Source: Cryobacterium sp. Y50 (GTDB taxonomy: Bacteria; Actinomycetota; Actinomycetes; Actinomycetales; Microbacteriaceae). Taken from it: a stretch of DNA of 64,000 nucleotides. Under the pieces are notes generated by a model. The model made no database searches. It was not told the DNA's origin and saw nothing but the letters and a program-made list of their open reading frames with translations. Made by a program: the position numbers and the translations under genes. The DNA lies in assembly GCF_002929805.1 (NCBI RefSeq), contig NZ_PJJM01000103.1, positions 124,001 to 188,000 of the forward strand. Direction: 5' to 3'. This document shows positions 37,121 to 46,210 of the stretch, piece after piece. The stretch's first letter is position 1, and each line of letters starts with the position of its first letter.

Positions 37121-38989
37121 ATGCACAGAGTCGCCGATCGGCGAATCAAGATTGCCGCTGAACGCGCCGATTTTCTGCGGTTCGGTCACGCCGAAACCCA
37201 ATCGGTTCCTAAAGTCGTGGCGGCTTCCTGGCAGCGGTCCCTCACCGCTGGCGTAAACGCGTTTTCGTCCCAGGCAGTTTTTCACAGCGATCTTGACCTC
37301 ACCGGTCGCCTAATGCGATGTTCCGCACCAGTCATCGCCCGGCTGAGCGAAGAAATGGCCGAGATGCCGCTATCGATCGTGCTCACCGACTCCAAGGCGA
37401 GAATTCTCAGCCGCTTAGAAACCGACAAGACGATCGGAACCCTGCTCGATGAAGTATCGCTGGCGCCGGGGTTCAATTATGCCGAGACCAGCGTTGGAAC
37501 CAACGGAATCGGTACCGTGCTCGAGTCGGGCCAGCCCCTGTACATTGTTGGTCCCGAGCATTTTATCGAGCATCTCCAGCCGTTCGCGTGTGCGGGAAGT
37601 CCGATTCGTGACCCGCTGACCGGGCGTATCGAGGGCGTCCTAGACCTTAGTTGTCTAAGCGAGGATGCCAGCCCCTTGATGCCTTCCCTGGTGCGGTCGG
37701 CCGCCCGAGAGATTGAGCGCAACCTTCTCGTCGATCGGAGTCAGTGTCAGCAGGCCCTGTTCGAGGCGTACGTTCGGGTAGATTCTCGAACGCGCGGCGC
37801 CGTCATGGCGATCGGCGGCACGATCGTGATGGGCAACGCGGTTGCGCAGAGTTTGTTTGCGCCCGATGAACAGCTGACAATCCGCGAACATGCCCGCTAT
37901 TTGACGATCGCTCCGGGCCAACCGGTTGACCAGATTGAATTGTCGTCGGGCAAGGTCGTTCATATTCGAGGCAAGCGCGTCGTGGTCGGTCCCGATGTAG
38001 CGGGGATAGTTGTGGTCGTCGAAATCGTCTCCGAAGTCGCCCCGATTCTGGTCGGCGGGCCTGGTCTGAAACTATTGCCAGTGCGGGGGCGTCGAGTGCG
38101 GGAGCCGGTGTTGAGCGACATTCAAGCACCATCGACAATTCTCAATGATGTGTCATCGTTACTCGGTAAACGTGCGTCCGGCAGCGTTATCTCCGCTCTC
38201 ACCGTGGGCGCAGCCCTCCTCGTGCTGGGCGAGGCGGGTGGAGGCAAGGTATCCCTTCTGGCTGAACTCTATCGACACGTCGTGCCGCTGGGTCGTAGCG
38301 TGGTGTACAGCGCTGACGAGCTCAACGAGCAGGGTGTGCAACCGGCCATTGACAAAGACCTGATGAACGCCGCTGCCTTGCCCACGTTGTACATCTTCCG
38401 CAATATCGATCGCTTGAGCGCGGCCGCTGTCGCTGAATTTGATGCGTTTCTCATCAAGCGGGAGGTAAACGCGGGCGAAGGTGCTGGCGCTATCGCCGTC
38501 ACTGTGTCGCAACCCGATCTGCAGGCAGACCGTGCGGCAGGTCGGCTGTTTACGACGTTGCTGCACCATTTCGAGGTCTCCGTCACGGTCGCGCCGCTGC
38601 GGCATCGCCTCGACGACCTGCCCGACATCGTCGCGCGGGTACTCGCCCGACAAGCCGGATTGCGACCAGCCACCGTCAGCGCCGGTGCCATGCGGGTGAT
38701 CTCACGCTACCCGTGGCCCGGTAACATTCGACAGCTCGAAGAAGCGCTCGATATCGCCCTGCTCACACGCCCGGTCGGTGCCATCCAGGCTGAGGACCTG
38801 CCCGCCTACTGCCACGGCGTTGCGCCCCGGCTCTTGACGGCGCTGGAAGCTGGCGAGCGTGACCTCATCGTCGGCGCGCTGCACAAGGCCGAAGGCAACC
38901 GCATGCGCGCGGCGGAGGCCCTGGGAATCGCCCGGTCATCTCTCTATCGCAAGCTCAAGACTTTCGGCATCACGGTCACCGACTCGTAG
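37121..38989 (+). CDS. AcoR/AcxR-like GAF-AAA(degenerate)-Fis transcription regulator
   Basis: A 622-residue regulator. Residues about 60-200 form a GAF sensor with ETSVGTNGIGTVLESGQP, GPEHFIEHLQPFACAGSPIRDP and GVLDLS, as in AcoR/AcxR/MimR. The following AAA+ region (about 340-560) is degenerate: Walker A reads GEAGGGKVS (Val where Ser/Thr belongs), the Walker B position reads LYIFRNID without Asp-Glu, and no GAFTGA loop is present. The C-terminal Fis-type HTH is NRMRAAEALGIARSSLYRKL. It probably senses ketone or alcohol substrates and controls the divergent carboxylase operon without sigma-54. Confidence 0.88.
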   Translation: MHRVADRRIKIAAERADFLRFGHAETQSVPKVVAASWQRSLTAGVNAFSSQAVFHSDLDLTGRLMRCSAPVIARLSEEMAEMPLSIVLTDSKARILSRLETDKTIGTLLDEVSLAPGFNYAETSVGTNGIGTVLESGQPLYIVGPEHFIEHLQPFACAGSPIRDPLTGRIEGVLDLSCLSEDASPLMPSLVRSAAREIERNLLVDRSQCQQALFEAYVRVDSRTRGAVMAIGGTIVMGNAVAQSLFAPDEQLTIREHARYLTIAPGQPVDQIELSSGKVVHIRGKRVVVGPDVAGIVVVVEIVSEVAPILVGGPGLKLLPVRGRRVREPVLSDIQAPSTILNDVSSLLGKRASGSVISALTVGAALLVLGEAGGGKVSLLAELYRHVVPLGRSVVYSADELNEQGVQPAIDKDLMNAAALPTLYIFRNIDRLSAAAVAEFDAFLIKREVNAGEGAGAIAVTVSQPDLQADRAAGRLFTTLLHHFEVSVTVAPLRHRLDDLPDIVARVLARQAGLRPATVSAGAMRVISRYPWPGNIRQLEEALDIALLTRPVGAIQAEDLPAYCHGVAPRLLTALEAGERDLIVGALHKAEGNRMRAAEALGIARSSLYRKLKTFGITVTDS

Positions 38990-39317
38990 CAGCTACGTGT
39001 ACACGCCTCTCAGGCGCACTCGCCACGCCTGCGGTTTTCGTTAAGATGATCGGGACCACGATCGGCACGGCCGACATGATCGTGCTATACAGCAGAGCAC
39101 AGCTGAAGCCTGTGTCTACCAGACCCCCTGAGCTGCGCCAACGATTACGCCACCGGCCAGTGTGATTTCAATGATTATCCCAAGCATGGGGCTGATCCTA
39201 CTGGCGACAAGCGCTACCGCGTCAGGTAAATGAGAAAGTGTCATGATGACCGACACTCCGACGTTTTCTCGGCCGCGACTGTTCGAATGAAGAATCGCTT
39301 CGGCACCGCTTCACCGT
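38990..39317. other. Intergenic with a possible hairpin terminator
   Basis: After the regulator, cacgatc (39057-39063) pairs with gatcgtg (39078-39084) around an inner cggc/gccg, a possible terminator without a T-run. The rest is empty except for a tiny minus-strand frame listed separately. Confidence 0.4.
39116..39244 (-). CDS. Possible 42-residue membrane peptide
   Basis: ATG to TAG encodes a peptide with a single long hydrophobic stretch (ISPMLGIIIEITLAGGVIVGA). There is only a weak ribosome site. It could be a real small membrane protein or a remnant of a larger membrane gene. No family recognised. Confidence 0.2.
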   Translation of the reverse strand: MTLSHLPDAVALVASRISPMLGIIIEITLAGGVIVGAAQGVW

Positions 39318-40105
39318 TCAGCGCAGCACGAGAGGAAGAGTTGCGAAGCCGCTTCCGGGGTAGTGGGCGTGCGTTGGTGAGATGTCAGCCGGCACCAGCT
39401 CGGTGATGCGCGCAAGCAACTCTTCGACCAGGACCCGCAGCTCAAGGCGAGCCAGCGGGGCCTCGGGGCACACGTGGATGCCGCGGCCATACAACAGGTT
39501 GTCCGCCGGGTCGCGGTCGAGCCGAAACTCATCCGGGTCGTTGAAGACCGCCTCGTCGCGGTTGGCCGACGCCCAGAGCACGGTGACTCGCTCTCCCGCG
39601 CCGATGAGCTGACCGCCGACCTCGACCGACTCGGTCGTCATGCGGCGGTTGGCTATCAGGGGAGCGTGCAGGCGCAGGATCTCGTCGTTCGCTGCACCGA
39701 TCAGGGAGGGGTCCTCGCGGAGCAGCTGCTGGGTCGGTGGGTGCGCCGCCAGGTAGTGAGCCAGAATCCCGGCGCCGGCCGAGATCGTGCTCAGCTCGCC
39801 GACGGTCCAGTTGCGCAGCAGGCTGACGAGCTCGTTGTCGGTCATCGGGCGGTCCCAGACGCGCTCACTGAGCAGGTGGATGGTCAGATCGTCCGGTGCG
39901 GCGTCGCCCGCCTGGCGGCGCGCGACGAGAAGAGCACGGATGAAGCCGTCGAACTCGACCGCGATCGCCGCCATCGCCGGCTGGTCTTGCGCGAGCGTCG
40001 CCGCGCGACCGGGCATCGCCCGCGCAGCTCGTCATAGGCGGCGATCTGGTTCTCGAGCACCGCGGGGGAGCGCGGGTTCCAGTTACACGGCTAGTTCTCG
40101 GTCAT
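39318..40105 (-). pseudogene. Cytochrome P450, stop codon plus internal deletion
   Basis: ATG 40105 has AGGAGA upstream and overlaps the hemY stop (ATGA). The peptide MTEN is followed by TAG (40091-40093), then PCNWNPRSPAVLENQIAAYD, a typical P450 N-terminus. Soon after this the sequence jumps and shifts frame to NHAATLAQ-like helices, giving a 232-residue frame with the ExxR motif EILR and the heme loop GRGIHVCPEAPLAR (Cys intact, Glu where Gly is usual). About 130 residues of the substrate domain are missing. It is dead as read. Confidence 0.8.
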
Positions 40106-41565
40106 CGTTCTCCTGGATGGTCTGGTGCAAAGTGCGCCGGAACGCGCAGGCCGAGCCCGACTCCAGTCGAGGCCGCGAGGGAGCGGATCGACTCCGCCGT
40201 GCGTTCGGCGTCGGCGATGCAGCTGGACAGCCCCACGCCTCGATAGGCCGAACCGGTCAGGAACAGCCCGGGCAGCGCAGTCAGTTCCTCGGCCAGGGCA
40301 TCGAGGCGGGCCTGGTGGCCCACCAGATACTGTGGCATGCCTTGTCGCCAGCGCTGAACGAACTGCTCGAGCGGCTTGCCGCGCAGTCCCATCGCCTCAT
40401 CGAGTTCGTCCCGCACTCGGCGCACGAGGGTGGTGTCTCTCATAGTGAGCCAGCGGTTATCACCGCGCCGGCCGACCATGCAGCGCACCAGTACCACGTC
40501 GTCGTCGGCCAGGTGTGGCCACTTCAGGCTGGACCAGGTGCAACCGACAATGAGCCGGTGTTCCTCGGGCGGCACCAGAAAACCGGTGCCGACGAGGGTG
40601 GCCGGGAACGCGGACCGAGGGTACGCCGGGCCGATCGTGGCCACATTGGCATATTCGATTTCGCCCAGCAATGCGCCAAGCTCCGGGGCGGCCGAAGCCA
40701 CGAGTCGGGCCGACGCGAAAGCCGGTGTTGCCAGCACGACCATGTCAGCGTCGATGACATCGCCGTCTTCGAGGTCGATGCGGTAGCCGCTTGCCCGGGG
40801 CCCTGCCGCGGGTGTCACCGCGGTGACGGCACTGCCACGCCGCACCGTGGCATCTGTCAGCTGGTCGGCGAGGGCATCGACCAGTCCGCCGAGGCCGGTG
40901 GTCAGGGTCACCAGCACGGGACCGCCGCCGGTCGAGCGTGCTGGCCGACGGCGCATTCCGAGGTAGAGGCTGCGGTGGGTGTGGGCGAGGGCAGCGATGT
41001 CGGGGGCCGTGCTCTGGGCGCTGAGTGTGTCGGCGCGTCCGGCGTGCACGCCGCCGAGCAGCGGCTCGACCAGGCGATTGAAAACCTGGGAGCCCATCCG
41101 GGTGCGCACCAGCTCACCGATCGAGGGGTCGGCCGCGGCGGATCGGCTGCGCGGCAATACCAGGTCGAAGGCGGCGCGAAGCAAACCCAGCGGCGAGAGT
41201 AGCCGGGAGCGAATCAGCGGCACCAGGCCGCCGGGAACGCCGAACATGGTGCCTTCCGGTAGCGAACGCAGGCGGTTGCGGCTCCAGATGCGCGCCCCGC
41301 CAACGTTCGGCACCACGACCCGGTCGGCCAGGCCGAGGTCCGCGATCAGCGCCGCGGCGACGGATGCGCGCACCATGAGGGCGTCGGGGCCGGTATCGAG
41401 CGGATGCCCCGCGAAACTTCGCGTGGCAATCTTTCCACCCAGCCGATCGGTACTCTCGACGAGCGTGATCTGTACCCGGCCGCCGAGCCGGCGCCGCAGG
41501 TAGTAGGCGGTGGCGAGGTCGCCGATTCCGGCGCCAACGATGGTGATGCGGGTCTGTTCTGACAC
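40102..41565 (-). CDS. hemY: HemY/HemG-type (copro)protoporphyrinogen oxidase, FAD-dependent
   Basis: A 487-residue flavoprotein. The N-terminal dinucleotide motif is VGAGIGDLATAYYLRRR and the C-terminal FAD block is LFLTGSAYRGVGLSSCIADAERTA. The mid section ADMVVLATPAFASARL is typical. In Gram-positive bacteria this enzyme usually makes coproporphyrin III in the coproporphyrin-dependent heme pathway. The second glycine block reads GAGIGDL instead of the common GAGIAGL. The GTG start has AAAGGA six bases upstream. Follows the radical SAM gene and overlaps the P450 pseudogene. Confidence 0.85.
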   Translation of the reverse strand: MSEQTRITIVGAGIGDLATAYYLRRRLGGRVQITLVESTDRLGGKIATRSFAGHPLDTGPDALMVRASVAAALIADLGLADRVVVPNVGGARIWSRNRLRSLPEGTMFGVPGGLVPLIRSRLLSPLGLLRAAFDLVLPRSRSAAADPSIGELVRTRMGSQVFNRLVEPLLGGVHAGRADTLSAQSTAPDIAALAHTHRSLYLGMRRRPARSTGGGPVLVTLTTGLGGLVDALADQLTDATVRRGSAVTAVTPAAGPRASGYRIDLEDGDVIDADMVVLATPAFASARLVASAAPELGALLGEIEYANVATIGPAYPRSAFPATLVGTGFLVPPEEHRLIVGCTWSSLKWPHLADDDVVLVRCMVGRRGDNRWLTMRDTTLVRRVRDELDEAMGLRGKPLEQFVQRWRQGMPQYLVGHQARLDALAEELTALPGLFLTGSAYRGVGLSSCIADAERTAESIRSLAASTGVGLGLRVPAHFAPDHPGER

Positions 41566-41635
41566 TGCTATTCCTTTCGTGGACGACGCAGAAATCACCG
41601 ACGACCAGCCCGTTCGTCGGTCGCACCGGTACGGG

Positions 41636-42790
41636 CTATGCTCGTGCGGGTTCGTAGGCGCAGCTCGGGTCCGCGGCGAGCGGATCGCCGGTGACCGCGT
41701 AGGCGTGCGAGCGCGACCCGCCGCAGACCGCACGAAACTCGCAGCGGCCGCAGCGGCCTCCAAAATTATCCGGGGAGCGCAAGTCCTGCAGCAGGTCGGC
41801 GTCGCGGTAAATATCGGGGAAGGGCTGGTCTCGCACGCAGCCGACCGCGACCGGCAGGAACCCGCTCGGGTAGACCATGCCGACGTGGTCGACGAAGGCG
41901 AACCCGCGACCGGAATTGACGTCGATCGGTGCCCGGGCCGCGCGTCGTTTCGGTTCGTCGCCGGTGAGCAGCTCGGCGGTGTCCCGACGCAGCACAGTGC
42001 GCAGCGGACCGACCGGGAACGCCGCGTCGAGGTCCGCCACGCCGGCGCGCTGAATGGCGATGCGGCGGTAGTGCGGCGCTTCGGTCGCCTTGATGGCGAC
42101 GAGCTCAGAAACGTCGTGCATCCAGTGCAGCACCTCTTCTTCCTGCTTGGCGGTCAGCGCCTGCAGCAGCTTGCCGCGGCCGGTCGGCACCAGAAAGAAG
42201 ATGCTCCATAGCGTCGTGCCGAGTTCGAGCACGGTCTTGAGAATTGCTGGCAGTTCGTGCACGTTGTCGGCGGTGACGGTCGTGTTGATCTGCAGTCGAT
42301 AGCCGACCTCGCGCACCAGGCGGGCCGCGACCATGGTGTCGTCGAAGACACCGTCCACGCCGCGAAAGGCGTCGTGAGTGGCAGCGGATGCGCCATCCAG
42401 CGATAGCGAGATGGCCTTCGCCCCGGCGTCGTGCAGTTCGACGAGCACCTCACGGGTCAGCTTCGGGGTCACCGAAGGGGACAGCGCCATGCTCAGCCCG
42501 AGTGCGGTGCCGTGCGCGACGAGTTCGGGCAGGTCGGGGCGTTCGAAGGGGTCGCCACCGGTCAGTACGACGAGCGGACGCGGCGTACCGAACGCAGCGA
42601 GGTCGTCGAGCAGGGTCTTGCCCTGCTCGGTGCTGAGCTCTAACGGATTGCGGGTGCGAATGGCGTCGGCGCGACAGTGCGTGCAGACCAGCTGACACGC
42701 TCGCGTGACCTCCCAGATCACGATGAACGGGCGTTCGGCGGCGTCGTGGTGCAGCAGGCGTACCGGGCGTTTGCGTGGGGTTTCGCTCAT
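41636..42790 (-). CDS. Radical SAM/SPASM protein (TIGR04053-like)
   Basis: A 384-residue enzyme. The [4Fe-4S]-SAM motif is CQLVCTHC near residue 37, with WEVTRA just before it, and the glycine-rich LTGGDPFERPDL follows. A C-terminal SPASM region carries CGRCEFRAVCGG and a last Cys for auxiliary clusters. Relatives are grouped with heme-related AhbD/NirJ proteins and TIGR04053 and often neighbour hemY, as here. The substrate is unknown. The ATG has GAGGAA upstream. Likely cotranscribed with hemY after a 70-base gap. Confidence 0.82.
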   Translation of the reverse strand: MSETPRKRPVRLLHHDAAERPFIVIWEVTRACQLVCTHCRADAIRTRNPLELSTEQGKTLLDDLAAFGTPRPLVVLTGGDPFERPDLPELVAHGTALGLSMALSPSVTPKLTREVLVELHDAGAKAISLSLDGASAATHDAFRGVDGVFDDTMVAARLVREVGYRLQINTTVTADNVHELPAILKTVLELGTTLWSIFFLVPTGRGKLLQALTAKQEEEVLHWMHDVSELVAIKATEAPHYRRIAIQRAGVADLDAAFPVGPLRTVLRRDTAELLTGDEPKRRAARAPIDVNSGRGFAFVDHVGMVYPSGFLPVAVGCVRDQPFPDIYRDADLLQDLRSPDNFGGRCGRCEFRAVCGGSRSHAYAVTGDPLAADPSCAYEPARA

Positions 42791-43012
42791 GGGGTTCCTC
42801 GTCCAGGCGCCGAGATTCGGAGGGTCTCCGGGCGATCGTGCCTGCGGTTTCGAGCGGCCTCCGGGTTTCCGCGAAGCCTGTGCTCGGGGTCTTTCGACCC
42901 TCTTAATTTCTAGCAGGATCATCCGTTCGGATACGTCAGAGAGTTCCGGTTTTATTCAGCCCATCAAGTTGCCCCGAACGCACCGAGAACAGCGCAGTGG
43001 CACAATGGGCGC

Positions 43013-43582
43013 ATGATGACACTGCACCTGACCGGCGATGCCGCCGCCGACAGCCTCCTCAGCGAGAATCCGTTTGCACTGCTCGTTGGCATGCTGCTTG
43101 ATCAGCAAATCGCCATGGAGACGGCCTTTGTCGGCCCGGCCAAAATTCGCGATCGCATCGGCGCGCTCGACCCGGCCACGATTGCCGCCTACGACGCCGA
43201 CGCCTTCGTCGACGTGTTTCGTCAATCGCCCGCCGTGCACCGCTTTCCGAGCTCGATGGCCAAACGCGTGCAGGAGGTCGCCGAGGTTATCGTGAGTAAC
43301 TGGAACGGCGATGCGGCCTCGATCTGGACCGCTGATCACCCCACCGGTCCCGAGATTTTGCGCCGGCTGAAGGCACTGCCCGGGTTCGGCGAACAGAAGG
43401 CGAAGATCTTCCTTGCGGTTCTCGGCAAGCGACTCGGGGTCGACGCGGATGGCTGGCGCGGGGCATCCGCTCCCTACGGAGAAGACGGATCATTTCGATC
43501 GGTGGCCGATATCGTCGACCCCGAATCGCTCACCCGGGTGCGCGCGACCAAACGGGCCGCCAAGGCGGCTGCGAAGGCGTAG
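43013..43582 (+). CDS. HhH-GPD-type base excision DNA repair protein
   Basis: A 189-residue small glycosylase-like protein. The helix-hairpin-helix is LKALPGFGEQKAKIFLAVLGK near 123-143, and NPFALLVGMLLDQQIAMETAF near 20-40 is the conserved start of this actinobacterial family. The C-terminus is Ala/Lys-rich. The damaged base it removes is unknown. It starts at one of two adjacent ATGs (43013 or 43016). Confidence 0.87.
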   Translation: MMTLHLTGDAAADSLLSENPFALLVGMLLDQQIAMETAFVGPAKIRDRIGALDPATIAAYDADAFVDVFRQSPAVHRFPSSMAKRVQEVAEVIVSNWNGDAASIWTADHPTGPEILRRLKALPGFGEQKAKIFLAVLGKRLGVDADGWRGASAPYGEDGSFRSVADIVDPESLTRVRATKRAAKAAAKA

Positions 43583-43591
43583 TCCCGCGGG

Positions 43592-44311
43592 GTGGGTGCT
43601 CATTTCAGCGAACAGACATTCGACTTCCTCGACGAACTCGAGCACCGCAACGAACGTGAATGGTTCCAAGAGCACAAACCGATCTACGAGCTCGAACTGA
43701 AAGAGCGGATGCTCGCGGTCATCGCATCGCTCAATCTCGCCTTAGGCGATTTCGCCGCCGATTGCGTGCGTCCGCCGCACAAAGCCATGATGCGCATCTA
43801 TCGCGATGTTCGTTTCTCCAACGACAAGTCGCCGTACAAGACTTACCTGGCCGCACACTGGCCACCCCGTGGGCTGGAGAAGGCTGGGGGAGCCGGATAC
43901 TTTCTGCAGGTCGGCGTGCACGGCGTCATGATGGCCGGCGGTGCCTACAGCCCGCAGCCGCCGCAGTTGCGGGCCATCCGCGACTACGTGCTCGAACATC
44001 ACGCCGAGCTGCGCTCCCTGCTTGCCACGCCCGCACTCGCCAGACTGGCGCAGCCATTCGGCGGCAACAAGCTCATTCGCGCGCCACGCGGCTTTCCGAT
44101 CGACAATCCGGCAGCCGATTTGCTGCTCAACCGCAGCTGGGCGCTGGTTTCGACCCTGCCCGGTGACGTCGCGCTCGATGAGAAATTCACGGATCTCGTA
44201 ATAGAGCGGTTTCGTGCGTTCCAGCCGGTCGTGGATTTTCTCAACGTTCCCCTCGCCGCGGCTACTCCGCTCGCGCAAGAAGCAGCCACGAGTCGGCGCT
44301 GGTCCGCCTGA
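43592..44311 (+). CDS. DUF2461 domain protein
   Basis: A 239-residue protein of the DUF2461/TIGR02453 family, recognised by FDFLDELEHRNEREWFQEHKP, FSNDKSPYKTYLAAHWPPRG and LIRAPRGFPIDNPAADLL. The function is unknown. GTG start nine bases after the glycosylase gene, so likely one operon. A decayed copy of its first ~55 codons lies at 28994-29165. Confidence 0.87.
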   Translation: MGAHFSEQTFDFLDELEHRNEREWFQEHKPIYELELKERMLAVIASLNLALGDFAADCVRPPHKAMMRIYRDVRFSNDKSPYKTYLAAHWPPRGLEKAGGAGYFLQVGVHGVMMAGGAYSPQPPQLRAIRDYVLEHHAELRSLLATPALARLAQPFGGNKLIRAPRGFPIDNPAADLLLNRSWALVSTLPGDVALDEKFTDLVIERFRAFQPVVDFLNVPLAAATPLAQEAATSRRWSA

Positions 44312-44331
44312 CTGTCGCCGCCGGCATCCGT

Positions 44332-44486
44332 TTAGCGCGCTGCCATTCTCGTTCGTACCTCGGCCACGTCGAGACCCTGCACGGTAGCGATCACTTCATC
44401 CAGCCCGCCCAAAAGTCGGCAAACACGATCGCGTTGTTCGTGATGGTGGTGTCGAAGGTTTTCTCGGTGATATCAATGGTGGCCAT
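44332..44486 (-). pseudogene. trxA: Thioredoxin remnant lacking the active site
   Basis: ATG 44486 opens MATIDITEKTFDTTITNN and AIVFADFWA, a clear thioredoxin N-terminus. Instead of the WCGPC motif the sequence jumps and changes frame to GLDEVIATVQGLDVAEV and a short end, the thioredoxin C-terminus, ending at 44332. About 75 residues including both catalytic cysteines are gone. Confidence 0.85.
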
Positions 44487-44496
44487 GCTGTGAATT

Positions 44497-44514
44497 TATA
44501 CCCGTTGGGGTATA
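44497..44514. promoter_or_regulatory. CsoR/CstR-type operator
   Basis: TATACCC-GTTG-GGGTATA is a perfect 18-base palindrome 11 bases upstream of the thioredoxin remnant. This is the known shape of CsoR-family (copper CsoR or persulfide CstR) operators. Only the broken thioredoxin follows it. No csoR/cstR gene is in the window. Confidence 0.75.
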
Positions 44515-44524
44515 GTGGCAATGG

Positions 44525-45783
44525 TCAGGAGAGCTCACACGGTGCGGGGCCGCTTAGTCGCAGGGCCGACCAGATGACCACGACGGCGACGAGAGCCATG
44601 GCGCAAAGGCCGAGCCCGGAATACCCGGTCAGCGCCAGAATCGGCCCGGCGATCGCCCCGCCGAGGGCGCCAGCCGCGTTCATCGAAAGATCGGAGAAAC
44701 CCTGCAGCGAGGAGCGATCCTCGATCTCGACGGCCTCCGAGACGAGTGCAGATCCGGCCACAACGGATGCCGACCAGCCGAGTCCCAGAAAGATCAGGCT
44801 GAGCGTCATCGTGCCCTGTGATCCGTCGCTGAGCCAGGCCACAGTGAGTGCGACCAGCAGCATGGCCTGACCGCCGAAAATGACCGGAAGCCGCCCAAGG
44901 CGGTCGGAAAGCGCGCCGAACACGGGGGAGAGGGCGTACATTCCGGCCACGTGCAGGCTGATCGTCAGGCCCACGATGGAGAGGGTCGCGCCGTGGTCGC
45001 GCAGGTGTACCGGTGCCATTGACATCAGGGCGACCATGGTCGCGTGGCTGAGCGCGATGACCGCCACGGCATACCGGGCCGCTGCGTTGCCGCGCAGAAT
45101 AGCCAAACCGCCACTGGCCCGACGGATACCCGCGCTCTTCGAGCGCTCCGCCAGCGCTGTGAGCAGGGGGTCGGGTAAGAGACCGAGCGCGTAAACGAAC
45201 GCGGCGGCCACGGTGGCTGCCAGGGAAAAAGCGAATGCGCCGGTCATGGCCGGCAGCCCGAGGGCGGCACCGAGCGCCTCTCCCGGTCCGAACAGGTTAG
45301 GGCCGAGCACGGCGCCAATGGTCGTCGACCAGACCACGATCGACAGGTCGCGGGCTCGGTCGCTGCAAAGCGGGCTTGCAAGTTCGTCGCCGAGCCAGCG
45401 CCGAGCAGCATCAGGGCCAGGAGCAGCAGGGCGAAAATGTCAACGGACACCGAGATGATCGCGAGCACCGCGCCCGCGCCGGCCATAAGCGAACCGGTCG
45501 CGAGCGACACGCGACGCCCGCGCGCCTGCGCCAGCCGGGCGAGAGGCACGGCCACGATCGCCGCCCCGAGGGTACTCATGGTCGCGGCCATGCCCGACCA
45601 GGCGTTCGACCCCGACAGTTCGGCGGCGAGCAGAGCACCCAATGACAGGGTTGCTCCCATTCCGATGCCGCCGAGAATCTGGCCGGCAATGAGCACTCGC
45701 ACGACGCGTTGCTGTAAGGCGGTGTGCGCCTCCGGAGCCTGTGTTACGACCGTTGGCTCGACGGGTGTTCGATTGTTTTTCAT
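44525..45783 (-). pseudogene. MFS transporter split by a frameshift
   Basis: The first 145 or so residues (45783 to about 45378) contain five hydrophobic helices and the MFS loop LARLAQARGRRVSLATG. In the same frame the tail is nonsense. After a shift near 45378 a second frame continues as RARDLSIVVWSTTIGAVLG with the remaining helices and the second loop FGALSDRLGRLP, ending at 44525. Loss of one gaccgaccg-type four-base repeat would explain the shift. Substrate unknown. Both halves are otherwise well kept, so a sequencing error must be considered. Confidence 0.8.
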
Positions 45784-45873
45784 CGTGTGTTTTTCCCCTG
45801 GTTGTGACCTCGACCGGCCGCCTGAGGTTCACTCTATCGAGCCCCAGTCGCGGCGGGCTCGCCCTCTGCTAGA

Positions 45874-45890
45874 ATGCCCCTTACGGTATA
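45874..45890. promoter_or_regulatory. Degenerate CsoR/CstR-type operator
   Basis: atgccccttacggtata resembles the dyad at 44497-44514 with several mismatches and lies about 50 bases before the broken rhodanese gene. It looks like a decayed second operator. Confidence 0.4.
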
Positions 45891-45936
45891 AACAGGACGG
45901 GATACGTTGCTCGTTTCCCCCTTCTGAAAGCAGCTC

Positions 45937-46166
45937 ATGAAGAAAGCGCTTCGCTTATCGCACTGGTTTTAGCAGTCACCGTCGTGTTCGGCCTGCTCAC
46001 CATCAGCCGAACCGATTGAGCTGACAGCGGCACTGTCGTGATCGATGTGGGCACGCCCGATGAATACGGCGCGGGTCACCTCGACGGGGCGATCAACGCC
46101 GACGTGCAGTCGCCAACCGTTGACGCCGAAGTTTCCGCACTCAGCCAGCAGCGCAGCTGCCGGTAG
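45937..46166 (+). pseudogene. Membrane-anchored rhodanese remnant
   Basis: ATG 45937 begins MKKALRLS, then the frame is lost. In another frame comes a hydrophobic anchor (LVLAVTVVFGLLTIS), a stop and then VVIDVGTPDEYGAGHLDGAINADV, a clear rhodanese start. It ends at TAG 46164-46166 before the catalytic CxxGxR loop. Broken by a frameshift, a stop and truncation. Confidence 0.75.
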
Positions 46167-46210
46167 CGGCCAGATTTGCGCCGAAACGCGACACCGGGCA
46201 TCGTAGAAAT

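Noticed and set aside
37121..38989. Regulator as a sigma-54-dependent activator
   Set aside because: No GAFTGA loop, degenerate Walker motifs and no -24/-12 promoter seen.
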